Below, one piece after another: positions 22,149 to 30,262 of a DNA stretch of 64,000 nucleotides. The stretch is from Caryophanales bacterium UBA743 (GTDB lineage Bacteria > Bacillota_I > Bacilli_A > RFN20 > CAG-826): assembly GCA_002297365.1 (NCBI GenBank), contig DBKT01000004.1:124001-188000 (forward strand), in the 5' to 3' direction. Below the pieces are notes generated by a model. That model was not told the origin of the DNA. It saw only the letters and a list, made by a program, of their open reading frames with translations, and did not search any database. Numbering within the stretch: position 1 is the first letter of the stretch; every line of letters starts with the position of its first letter. A program made the translations under genes and the position numbers.

Positions 22149-24539
22149 TTAAATATGGAAATCCTCTCCTTTCGGCGTGTTTTTCGCTAGGATGCTGACT
22201 GTTTTTTGACCATATTTTGTTTCAAAGACGACAGTTACTTGGCCTTCTTCCAACGGACGGATAATCGCTTGGGCTCTTCCATAATATGCTGTGGTGATAT
22301 TATCCAAATAAGAGCCGGTGTAATATGGACAAGCATTTCCTAAACCGAGAAGCTTGCCATTCGTGACGGATAAAACTTTAATCTCGCTATTCTCTAAAGG
22401 CTTTTGTTTGCCATCTTGGTCAACGAAAGTTAAACGAATATAGGAAGTTTCATCAGAACGAACCACATCTTTCTCAGGGACAGCCTCGAAGAATGTTTCC
22501 TTCTTTACGGTTGTTAGGGATGTTCTTGCATATTCCTTTCCGTTTTCATCATAGGAAACGGCTTCGATGGTTCCAGGAACGTATTTTGCCTTGAAATAGA
22601 AACGTCCTTCGCCTTTTTGCTTTTGGATACGGATTAATTTTCCGTTTTGATACAAGGCAACTTTAGGCTCTTTAGAGTACACTTCGACGATCATCTTCTT
22701 GCCTTCCCAACCCGCAAAGTCATAAGAACGGTGGGCCCAGCTTAATTTCCAAGAAGATGCGCTATGCCCATAATAAAGATCTTTGGGTGAGACGCAAGCC
22801 ATCCCAATCTTTTCATAGCCATAGGCTACGCGTGTGTAGGTCATTTCCGCACAGGGGTGACCTAAAATATCCAATCTTCCAGAACCGGCCAATAGCCAAT
22901 TGGTCTTGTCTTTCTTCATGCCATCTTTTTCCAAGGCAACCCAGCTTCCGACCCCCGCTTCACCGAGATAATCCCAACCAGACCATACGAAATCCCCAAT
23001 AAGACGAGGATTCTTTTGCGCCTCCTTGATGAAGGTGAAAGCGTCGGAGCAAAATGTTTCTGAGCCAAGAATGAAACGATCGGGATATTTCTTCAAATCT
23101 TTTTTATAACGTTTGATGCCATAGTTATACCCCGCGACGTCCAATTCCTTAAATGCGTCTCTTGTTTTGACATCCGAACGATGCAACGTGGCGCCCATTT
23201 TCATAACATCGGCACCGAAAAGGCCCACTAAATCATTGAAGAATTGCGAACCGACAGAGGTTTTCTTTTGCGTGGCTTTCTTTTTGGCGTCACGCGCTGC
23301 TTTTTTATCCGAATATTGACCCAAGCCCCAACTATATAGAGCATTAAAGAAAATATTCACCCCGCAAGTGATGGGCCTAGTGGCATCTTCTGTTTTGATA
23401 AACCGATACATGTCGCGCATGAATTGAATGCCGCGTTTTTCGGAGGTTTCGGCGACTTCGTTGCCTAAAGAATACATAATGACGGACGGATGGTTGTAAT
23501 CCTTATCGATCATGTCTTTTAAATCTTCTTTATATGTTTTCGTGACGAATGAAGCGCAATCGTACATTGTTTTATGAATGTACCAGGCATCGGCATATTC
23601 ATCGAGAATCAATAGCCCAAGTCGATCGGCCTCATCCATAAAATAACGGGAAATCGGATTATGGGCTGAGCGGATGGCATTGTAGCCATTTTTGAAAAGC
23701 AAATTAGCGCGGCGCCTTTCCGCATCTTTGTCATCAATGGCGCCTAAAAGGCCGTTATCGTGGTGGATGCAGCATCCTTTGAGGATGATTCGTTCCCCAT
23801 TGATAAGGAAGCCTTTGTCTTTGTTCAATTCAATTTGACGGATGCCGAATTTGGTTTTCGCCTCATCCTTTTCAAAAAGGATTTGCGCTTCGTAGAGATA
23901 CCCTCTTCCGACATTCCAAAGCTTGGCGTTTGGGATTACGATAACTTCGTTTAGACTCTTGCCCTCAAATTCTTTTTCAAAAATAGTGGACCCATTATCT
24001 AATATTCGAAGAGTCCCTTTGCCGAATTCGGAAAAATCAGCATGCAGAAGAATTTCCCCTTTTTGATAATCGGTGGTTGTGATTCTAAAGGACCTAGGAA
24101 CAATGTGCGCTTTCGGAAGAATCCACATATGCGCAGGGCGGTAGATGCCGCTTCCGGAATACCAACGGGAGTTGGGTTCATGGGAATTATCGGCAATGAC
24201 TTGGATGTGATTGGTGCCGTTTTTGACATAAGGGGTCGCATCGAAAATGAAATCCGTATAGCCGTATTCTCTATGGCAAGCCTCTTGAGCGTTAATCATT
24301 ACGGTTGGATGGGCGTATACTCCTTCAAATTCGAAGAAGACGCTTTCTCCCTCTTCAAGGAAGATGTCGATATCCTTTTCATAGATGTATTTTCCACCCG
24401 CAAAGAAAGAGATGTTCACTCCGCCAGGATTGTGGATATCTCTTTTCGTGGAAAGCATACGGTCATCTGGCAAATCGACCTGAATCGCTTTTTCTTTATG
24501 GCCATCTTCATAAACCATCCAATTTTTGTTGATCAACAT
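22149..24539 (-). CDS. Glycoside hydrolase family 2 (beta-galactosidase-like)
   Basis: 796 aa, cytoplasmic (no signal peptide). Domain order is typical of GH2: sugar-binding jelly roll (about 1-140), Ig-like domain (140-240), TIM barrel (240-560) and C-terminal beta domains. The acid/base is E361 in 'MYSLGNEVAE' and the likely nucleophile is E494 in 'FILGSETFCSD'. 'KGCCIHHDNGLLGA' and 'NAIRSAHNPISRYFMDEADR' are the standard barrel motifs. It should release beta-linked galactose, glucuronate or a similar sugar; specificity cannot be assigned. The start has AAAGGG at the right distance. It stands alone; no sugar transporter is adjacent. Confidence 0.92.
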   Translation of the reverse strand: MLINKNWMVYEDGHKEKAIQVDLPDDRMLSTKRDIHNPGGVNISFFAGGKYIYEKDIDIFLEEGESVFFEFEGVYAHPTVMINAQEACHREYGYTDFIFDATPYVKNGTNHIQVIADNSHEPNSRWYSGSGIYRPAHMWILPKAHIVPRSFRITTTDYQKGEILLHADFSEFGKGTLRILDNGSTIFEKEFEGKSLNEVIVIPNAKLWNVGRGYLYEAQILFEKDEAKTKFGIRQIELNKDKGFLINGERIILKGCCIHHDNGLLGAIDDKDAERRRANLLFKNGYNAIRSAHNPISRYFMDEADRLGLLILDEYADAWYIHKTMYDCASFVTKTYKEDLKDMIDKDYNHPSVIMYSLGNEVAETSEKRGIQFMRDMYRFIKTEDATRPITCGVNIFFNALYSWGLGQYSDKKAARDAKKKATQKKTSVGSQFFNDLVGLFGADVMKMGATLHRSDVKTRDAFKELDVAGYNYGIKRYKKDLKKYPDRFILGSETFCSDAFTFIKEAQKNPRLIGDFVWSGWDYLGEAGVGSWVALEKDGMKKDKTNWLLAGSGRLDILGHPCAEMTYTRVAYGYEKIGMACVSPKDLYYGHSASSWKLSWAHRSYDFAGWEGKKMIVEVYSKEPKVALYQNGKLIRIQKQKGEGRFYFKAKYVPGTIEAVSYDENGKEYARTSLTTVKKETFFEAVPEKDVVRSDETSYIRLTFVDQDGKQKPLENSEIKVLSVTNGKLLGLGNACPYYTGSYLDNITTAYYGRAQAIIRPLEEGQVTVVFETKYGQKTVSILAKNTPKGEDFHI

Positions 24540-24698
24540 AATATCGACCCTTTCTTAAATAATTCCTTCGGTATTATTATCATCAATCCTGTAAGGGCTT
24601 TCCAGTTCAAAATAAGTTATAAAAGGAACAGATTAAGTCACCCATCATGAATTTAATTGATTTCATTACGATGCGTTTCTGGTAGGGAGGATTTGCCT

Positions 24699-24782
24699 AT
24701 GCCATTTGGATTTCAGTTGGCTTATTTTCCGATGGTTTCGTTTATGAAAGAAGACATTCAAAGGAAAAGGGAATCCCCATAA
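24699..24782 (+). CDS. Candidate 27-aa small protein
   Basis: ATG at 24699 with a good GGGAGG site 8 nt upstream encodes MPFGFQLAYFPMVSFMKEDI and seven more residues (QRKRESP). It lies in the 257-bp gap between two minus-strand genes and has no promoter I can identify. It may be a real small protein or the stub of a lost gene; little else supports it. Confidence 0.25.
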   Translation: MPFGFQLAYFPMVSFMKEDIQRKRESP

Positions 24783-24796
24783 GTTTGTAGTTTTGT

Positions 24797-25780
24797 CTAG
24801 AAAACAATCTTTTTAGCGATTTCCTTTAAGGAGGGATAAGAAAGCAATTCTCTAATCTCTTTCAATGAAGAAATCTCCTTATTCTTCAAGATAAAATGAA
24901 TTTGGTTGATCAAATGGTCGGAGAAAGAAGATTCGGACAGATAATTCTCATCTAGGGATCCCTTTAACTCTTCGTCAATAAGAATGATGAGGGCTCTTCG
25001 GATAAGGGCAAGCATGCTTCTTTCAATCCAATAAGAGAAATGAGTGGCAGGGTGTTTCTCCTCAAAAGGGAGCATTTTCGTATACATAGGCAACCCATCT
25101 TCAGGCATATGCCACAAATCGGCAAAGAGATAGTCTCCTTCGAAAGAGGAATCCAAGAAGGAATAAGCGTCTCCCTCAATGATTTCGATTTTTTCGGGGT
25201 GAGGGAAAAAAGGAAGAATCTCTTTCCTGAAAATATCGATGATTTTATGGTTCTTTTCAACGATGCTGACTTTAGAGACGCTGTCTTTGTTAGAAACCAT
25301 GAAAGCATAATATCCTAAGCCTAATCCCAAAGTGACAACATGAGCGTATGCATCGGCAACGCTCTTCTTCATCGTATTGATTTCATGGGGGGTCACGCTC
25401 ATCCATGTCACGCCTTTTTCCTCTAAAGCAAGGAAAGGGAACCTTTTGCTAAAAAAACCGAAAGGCGTGCGCTCTTCGAAGAATCTTCCATCACATGAAA
25501 TCTCATCATAAACAAAGCCTTGATTCGCTTCATAGAAATGGGAATTTAGATACACGTCCCCCTCCTTTTTAGAATGGGGGTTTACGATTTGATAATAGGG
25601 GTTCTTCGAATACTCCTCAAAAGAAAGCTCCTTTATCGGATGGGGATGTTTTCTTTCTTTCACTCTTTTTCCTGAATGAATGATGTCGTTAAAATAATCT
25701 GCTTCTTCGATGGTTTTGCTAAGTCCATCAAGATAAAAGCCATAGGTATCGATTTCTTTTTCGCTAAGGCGGATTCTCAT
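24797..25780 (-). CDS. Class I methyltransferase-fold protein, spermidine-synthase-like, unknown function
   Basis: 327 aa. Around residues 145-215 lies a Rossmann SAM-binding pattern: 'HVVTLGLGLGYYAFMVSNK' (glycine loop), 'VSIVEKNHKIIDIFRKEI' (acidic residue after strand 2), 'IEIIEGDAYSFL' and 'GDYLFADLWHMPEDG'. This order resembles spermidine synthases, although polyamine-site residues are not evident. The N-terminal 100 residues are family-specific. Substrate unknown. It is divergent from the NUDIX gene with only 47 bp between; TAGACT (25789-25794) lies 8 nt before the ATG and no Shine-Dalgarno is present, so the mRNA is probably leaderless. Confidence 0.7.
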   Translation of the reverse strand: MRIRLSEKEIDTYGFYLDGLSKTIEEADYFNDIIHSGKRVKERKHPHPIKELSFEEYSKNPYYQIVNPHSKKEGDVYLNSHFYEANQGFVYDEISCDGRFFEERTPFGFFSKRFPFLALEEKGVTWMSVTPHEINTMKKSVADAYAHVVTLGLGLGYYAFMVSNKDSVSKVSIVEKNHKIIDIFRKEILPFFPHPEKIEIIEGDAYSFLDSSFEGDYLFADLWHMPEDGLPMYTKMLPFEEKHPATHFSYWIERSMLALIRRALIILIDEELKGSLDENYLSESSFSDHLINQIHFILKNKEISSLKEIRELLSYPSLKEIAKKIVF

Positions 25781-25788
25781 ATGTATTT

Positions 25789-25821
25789 AGTCTACTTGCT
25801 TTCTTTTGCTTATGTTAGAGT
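25789..25821. promoter_or_regulatory. Divergent -10 boxes for two leaderless genes
   Basis: Minus strand TAGACT (25789-25794) sits 8 nt before the 25780 start; plus strand TAGAGT (25816-25821) sits 6 nt before the 25828 start. The whole intergenic region is 47 bp. The -35 elements are weak. Confidence 0.55.
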
Positions 25822-25827
25822 TATTTC

Positions 25828-26229
25828 ATGGCAAAGGAAATCATTCTGACGAATATGTGCATGTTATACAAGGAAGATGGTTCTTTCTTGGTGATCGACC
25901 GTCTGAAAAAGGACTGGCCTGGAATTAATTTTCCTGGCGGCCATATCGAAGCAAACGAAAGCGTAGAGGAATCCGTGATACGAGAGATGAAAGAGGAAAC
26001 GGGGCTTGAGGTTCATTCCGTTGAATTTGTCACCTACTACGAATGGAACATGGTAGAGGAAGGAGTTCGTCATCTTTGCTTTCTTTTTCGTTCCAAGGAT
26101 TTTGATGGGACTTTGAAATCTTCTTCAGAAGGAAAAGTCTTTTTCATCAAAAAAGACGAACTTCAAAGCCATCGCTTGTCCACAGACTTCGATAAAATCT
26201 TGGAGCTTGCCTCAAAAGGCATCTTTTAG
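25828..26229 (+). CDS. NUDIX hydrolase, MutT/8-oxo-dGTPase type
   Basis: 133 aa. The Nudix box G-x5-E-x7-REUxEExGU is complete ('GHIEANESVEESVIREMKEE' followed by TGL). It hydrolyses a nucleoside diphosphate linked to another group, with Mg2+ bound by the box glutamates. The preceding 'MCMLYKEDGSFLVIDR' and 'WPGINFPGGHIE' resemble 8-oxo-dGTP diphosphatases, but substrate prediction in this family is unreliable. It converges with the acyl-CoA ligase gene, overlapping its end by 4 nt. Confidence 0.92.
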   Translation: MAKEIILTNMCMLYKEDGSFLVIDRLKKDWPGINFPGGHIEANESVEESVIREMKEETGLEVHSVEFVTYYEWNMVEEGVRHLCFLFRSKDFDGTLKSSSEGKVFFIKKDELQSHRLSTDFDKILELASKGIF

Positions 26230-27839
26230 TTTTCTTCCGGATCAGGATGGTCTTCGAAGAATTTGGCGTTGATTTTGCCAACCGGGGTACGCGGTAACTC
26301 TTTCATGATGATGACCTTATCGGGCATATAAGCAGGGGGCAAAGAGGATTTTATTTTGGCGAAAATCAAACGTTTCGCCTCTTCATCGCTGATTTGGTCT
26401 TTTCCTTTTCTTGTTACTGCCGCGATCCGAAAAACCTGGCCTTTCCTTTCATTTGCGATGCCATAACAATAAGCGGAATAAATTTCCGGCATTTCAAGGA
26501 TGCTGCTTTCCACATCCGCTGGGCAAAGGGTTTCGCCATTCACTTTCACGACGCGTTTCAAGCGTTGGCGAAAATAAACGTAACCATCTTCATCCATGTA
26601 ACCATAATCCCCGCTATGCAGCCAAACTCTGCCTTTCTCGTCTTCCGTAAGAACTTTTTTGGTGCCTTCTTCATCGTGAAGATACCCTTTCATGGTCATT
26701 GGTCCGGATATCCAGATCTCACCAGACTCACCCAATGGGAGTTCTTTTCCGTCTTCATCCATGATTTTGACCGTTTCTCCTGGCTGGGGTTTTCCGATGG
26801 AGCCTTTCCGTGAGCGTTTAAAGCGCGTGTTCACCATGCAAACCATTCCTTCGGTGGATCCGTATCCTTGATAAAGCCTTGCGTCGCTTCCAAAGATTTT
26901 CATCGTGTTGTTCCAATTGTCCAGCAAAGTTTGCGATATGGCATCTCCCCCGACATAGGCGATTAATTGTTTCTTGAGGAAATCCCCGTAGAATTGTCTT
27001 TTGTTTAAAAGGGCGTTATAGATTGCAGGAACGCCAAGCAAAGTGTTTGTTTGGCCTTTTTTGATATAACGTATCGCCTCTTTTGTGTTGAATTTCAACA
27101 TCAATACAGTCGATCCTCCAAAAGAAAGAGGAGTGACTAGCCCCATTCCCAAGCCAAAGATATGGAAAAGAGGAATGGCTGCAAAAAGCTTGATGTTTTC
27201 ATAAGGGCCCCCAATCAATTGATAAGAGACGCTGCCAAGATAATTGATTGATTTGGAGGAGATACGGACGATTTTTGGCTCGCCATTGGTGCCTCCTGTG
27301 TTGAGGTATATTGCGTCAGCGTTCTCGTCGGGGTGGTAAGGAGATAGGTCTTTGTCTTTTGCTTTAGCAAGCTTGTGGTAGCGCAAAAGGCCGTTCCGGC
27401 TCTTCCCTACAGCACGGAAATAAGAGGATTTCAGATAATTGATGCCGATGTAAGGGTTAATTCCAACAATCGTGTACTCCGGAGGGAAATAATCGCGATT
27501 TTTGAAACCCGTGTTCCAAAGGCAAAAAAGGAATTTGGAATGCGATCGATCCATGAATTTTTTTAAGGCTTCCGGAGGGGTCAATGGGTGAATGTTATAG
27601 GAAATGGCACCAATAAAAGAGATTGCATAGAAAAGTTCCGCCGCTTCGATGCAATTCGGAATCGAAACGGAAACAACGTCTTTTGGCTGAATGCCTAATG
27701 CAAGCAATTTTCTGGCCGTTTGTCTCACGCGGGCATCAAATTGGCGATAATTCAATGTCTTATTCTCAAAACGAATGCAAAGGTTGCGCGGAAACTTTTC
27801 CGCCGTTTCATGAAATTGATCGTAAATGCTTTTTTCCAT
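26226..27839 (-). CDS. AMP-binding acyl-CoA synthetase-like enzyme
   Basis: 537 aa, full ANL-superfamily length. 'AIYLNTGGTNGEPKIVRIS' is the phosphate-binding P-loop motif, 'LYQGYGSTEGMVCMV' the adenylation motif, 'WLHSGDYGYMDEDGYVYF' the ribose-binding motif, and 'PRTPVGKINAKFF' holds the catalytic lysine. It activates a carboxylic acid as acyl-AMP and usually transfers it to CoA. The next gene upstream in the same operon (8 nt away) is a DUF1624 membrane acyltransferase, so the two may activate and transfer the same acyl group, for example in surface-glycan or lipid modification. That link is inference. Confidence 0.85.
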   Translation of the reverse strand: MEKSIYDQFHETAEKFPRNLCIRFENKTLNYRQFDARVRQTARKLLALGIQPKDVVSVSIPNCIEAAELFYAISFIGAISYNIHPLTPPEALKKFMDRSHSKFLFCLWNTGFKNRDYFPPEYTIVGINPYIGINYLKSSYFRAVGKSRNGLLRYHKLAKAKDKDLSPYHPDENADAIYLNTGGTNGEPKIVRISSKSINYLGSVSYQLIGGPYENIKLFAAIPLFHIFGLGMGLVTPLSFGGSTVLMLKFNTKEAIRYIKKGQTNTLLGVPAIYNALLNKRQFYGDFLKKQLIAYVGGDAISQTLLDNWNNTMKIFGSDARLYQGYGSTEGMVCMVNTRFKRSRKGSIGKPQPGETVKIMDEDGKELPLGESGEIWISGPMTMKGYLHDEEGTKKVLTEDEKGRVWLHSGDYGYMDEDGYVYFRQRLKRVVKVNGETLCPADVESSILEMPEIYSAYCYGIANERKGQVFRIAAVTRKGKDQISDEEAKRLIFAKIKSSLPPAYMPDKVIIMKELPRTPVGKINAKFFEDHPDPEEN

Positions 27840-27846
27840 AATGTTC

Positions 27847-28785
27847 CTACGCTATTTTATATCCGCAAAGAAGATAGACAATCACTAAAAGAAGATACAT
27901 GAAAGGCTGGTGGAAAATGTAAACGACAAGAGAGTGCCGTCCTAAAAAGAGTAAAGGCCTTGCCCATCCCTTGGAGAAATTAACGGGTAACAGGGATTTC
28001 TTATCACGGTAAAAAAGCTTGCCGAAAGAAGCGCCTAAGAAAAGTGTGGCGCTCACTTGAATGGGAGAAAAATAGTCATCCCCGTATCGCGCTAAGCCAA
28101 GAAGAAGCTTCCACCAATCTTTTGGCAAAGAGGCGGAATAAATCTCTCCTGTTATCGGGCTGGCGTAAAAATAAGCGGTAAGGATAGCTAAAACAGAAAG
28201 AAAGACAGCCGCGATAAAAGTCTGATAGAACTTCGGAAAGAAATGATCGAATAGCGAATAAAGAAGAAGAGCGATCGCAATGGCATGCAAGATGCCGCAA
28301 ATAATGCAAATAGCAGGGGCATTTTCCCTTCCGACCCCAAATAAGATCTTTGCTAAAAAGCTGGCGAAAATCAAAACAACGGTCAAAATCTCAGAGACGT
28401 AGGCCAATTGCAGCGCCCTTTTCGCGTTATTCTTTGTGAAAGAACAAGAGATCCCAGAAAGGAAAACAAACAAGCCAGAAAAGAAGATCTCCAAAAACAA
28501 AAGATGAAACGATCCTGGGCCAAAAGGATTGGCTGTGCCAGAAGAATTCACGATGCTCCAAAAAACATTCCCGCAAAAACGATTCATGGCTTCAATCGTC
28601 CCGTTTCGGACGCTAAAACGATCGAAAACAATGCCCATTACCCCGCTAGAAGAAGCCGCAAAACAAAAATGAATGGCAATCATCAAAATCAAATCGAAGC
28701 CTCTGAGAAAATCGATTTCGAAGATTCTTTTTTTCTTCTCCCTTTTGGCTAATTGAGCTATTTTAGGACCGTTCCATTTTGCCAT
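27847..28785 (-). CDS. DUF1624 membrane acyltransferase (HGSNAT-like)
   Basis: 312 aa with about 8 hydrophobic helices after a basic start. 'RIFEIDFLRGFDLILMIAIH' is the family's first helix with its conserved R-G-D and His. 'GSFHLLFLEIFFSGLFVFLS' and 'FLGRHSLVVYIFHQPFM' are also typical of the DUF1624/heparan-alpha-glucosaminide N-acetyltransferase group. These enzymes move acyl groups across membranes onto sugars. The upstream TATAAA lies about 10 nt before the ATG and no ribosome site is visible. First gene of a two-gene operon with the acyl-CoA-ligase-like gene. Confidence 0.8.
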   Translation of the reverse strand: MAKWNGPKIAQLAKREKKKRIFEIDFLRGFDLILMIAIHFCFAASSSGVMGIVFDRFSVRNGTIEAMNRFCGNVFWSIVNSSGTANPFGPGSFHLLFLEIFFSGLFVFLSGISCSFTKNNAKRALQLAYVSEILTVVLIFASFLAKILFGVGRENAPAICIICGILHAIAIALLLYSLFDHFFPKFYQTFIAAVFLSVLAILTAYFYASPITGEIYSASLPKDWWKLLLGLARYGDDYFSPIQVSATLFLGASFGKLFYRDKKSLLPVNFSKGWARPLLFLGRHSLVVYIFHQPFMYLLLVIVYLLCGYKIA

Positions 28786-28852
28786 TACTTAGAATTTTAT
28801 AATAAATGCTCTTTAAACGATATTTAAACTTTTTGAATACCGTCCTCCTTTT

Positions 28853-28881
28853 TTGCTTTATCTTTGATAAAGAGTTAGACT
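28853..28881 (+). promoter_or_regulatory. Promoter giving a leaderless mRNA (Sel1 gene)
   Basis: TTGCTT (28853-28858), exact 17-bp spacer, TAGACT (28876-28881), then 7 nt to the ATG at 28889. No Shine-Dalgarno sequence exists. Confidence 0.7.
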
Positions 28882-28888
28882 ATACAGC

Positions 28889-30256
28889 ATGAGTTATACA
28901 AAAGAACAATTTCCCGATATCTATAAACACACGAAGGATAACGAATTGGACATTCTTCAATCAAAAAAATGCGCCTGCCTATCCTGTATGCAAACCTATA
29001 ACGCTAGAAAAATCAACGAATGGACGACAGATAAAAATCATCACATGAATGCCGTTTGCCCTCTTTGCGGCGTGGATGCGGTAGTGGGCGACGCTTCCGG
29101 ATACGTTTTGAATCTCGCCGATATTAAAGAACTTCATGAAATCTACTATGGCGAAGAATACATGAAGGAACATCCTGACTCTGTCAGTCGCTACGTTTTG
29201 TCCTACCGCCAAGGGAAAATCCCTCACAATTTGTTTTCCGAATCCATTTATCTTCAATATCTGGAATTTCAAGCGTTTATGGGGAATGCGGATGCCGCTT
29301 TCTTTATCGGCGAGCTTTTTGAATACGGGACGGAGACAATCAGGCCCAATCTTCAAGAAGCTGATTTTTGGTATGCTTCCCCGTCGCTTCGCTTTGATGA
29401 TGAGGCGCTTACTCATCGAGGCGTCATTAAGGAAAAAACAGGCTCTTATTCCTTAGCCTATGACGATTATGCGAAAGCCATGAGCTTAGGCTCTTTGTTT
29501 GGTCTTCTTCATTTTTCGGATTGCTATATGAACGGTCATGGCGTAAGAAGTGATAAGCCTTTTGCTTGCAAGGTTCTTCTTGAGGCTTTTGCCGAAAGCT
29601 ATACTCGCTTTACGATGGGCGATACAAATGAAGCGGGTCCTTTTTCCTCCCTTTGCTATCGTCTAGCGAAAGCTTATGAAAAAGGATACGGCGTGGAAAA
29701 GGACAAAATGGAAGCCCTTCGCCTTTATCTTTATGCGAATTATGGCTTCTCTCTTTTAAAAAACGGCAACTCCCTTCGTGGCGAGTTGTTAACGGAGAGC
29801 AAATCCGTTTCCAGAAAGCTTAGCGCCATTGCCAAAGAAGAAAGCTTTCAGAAAGGGGAACCCCTTTTTGATCTGGATACCTTCCTTACCTCCCTTGTTC
29901 CTTATGGCGGAAGGAGAGACGTCTTTGACCTTTTTCTCCCTTACATCGTTCATCCGGGAGATTTTGACAAAGAGAACAAAACCTTCTCTCTTACCATTAG
30001 CTATCCTCGGGCGCCCCTGATTGTTGATGTTCCTAATCTCTTCTGCGGTTTTGTGGATGGGGATATCACTTGGAATTTTGACGATGTGGTCCATGTAAGT
30101 GGCTTCCAAGAAGGAAAGGTATATAACCGTATTGTGGGAGATGGGGAAAAGAAGATCTCTTTTTTGAACGCCTTCAACAATTCTTCCGAAATCGTAGGGG
30201 AAATTTGTTTTGACCATACCATTCAAACGGAAATCAGCGGTTCAAAAAAAGCGTAA
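28889..30256 (+). CDS. Sel1-repeat protein with N-terminal zinc ribbon
   Basis: 455 aa. Residues 28-70 carry two Cys pairs ('CACLSCMQTYNARKI', 'CPLCGVDAVVG') that would bind zinc. Residues about 115-330 contain Sel1/TPR-like helical repeats ('QAFMGNADAAFFIGELFEYG', 'SLFGLLHFSDCYMNGHGVRS', 'YRLAKAYEKGYGVEKDKMEA'), which form protein-binding scaffolds. The last ~100 residues look like a beta-rich domain. There is no signal peptide, so it is cytoplasmic. The role is unknown. It lies 6 nt upstream of an ABC exporter operon and may be cotranscribed with it. Confidence 0.8.
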   Translation: MSYTKEQFPDIYKHTKDNELDILQSKKCACLSCMQTYNARKINEWTTDKNHHMNAVCPLCGVDAVVGDASGYVLNLADIKELHEIYYGEEYMKEHPDSVSRYVLSYRQGKIPHNLFSESIYLQYLEFQAFMGNADAAFFIGELFEYGTETIRPNLQEADFWYASPSLRFDDEALTHRGVIKEKTGSYSLAYDDYAKAMSLGSLFGLLHFSDCYMNGHGVRSDKPFACKVLLEAFAESYTRFTMGDTNEAGPFSSLCYRLAKAYEKGYGVEKDKMEALRLYLYANYGFSLLKNGNSLRGELLTESKSVSRKLSAIAKEESFQKGEPLFDLDTFLTSLVPYGGRRDVFDLFLPYIVHPGDFDKENKTFSLTISYPRAPLIVDVPNLFCGFVDGDITWNFDDVVHVSGFQEGKVYNRIVGDGEKKISFLNAFNNSSEIVGEICFDHTIQTEISGSKKA

Positions 30257-30262
30257 TCCACC

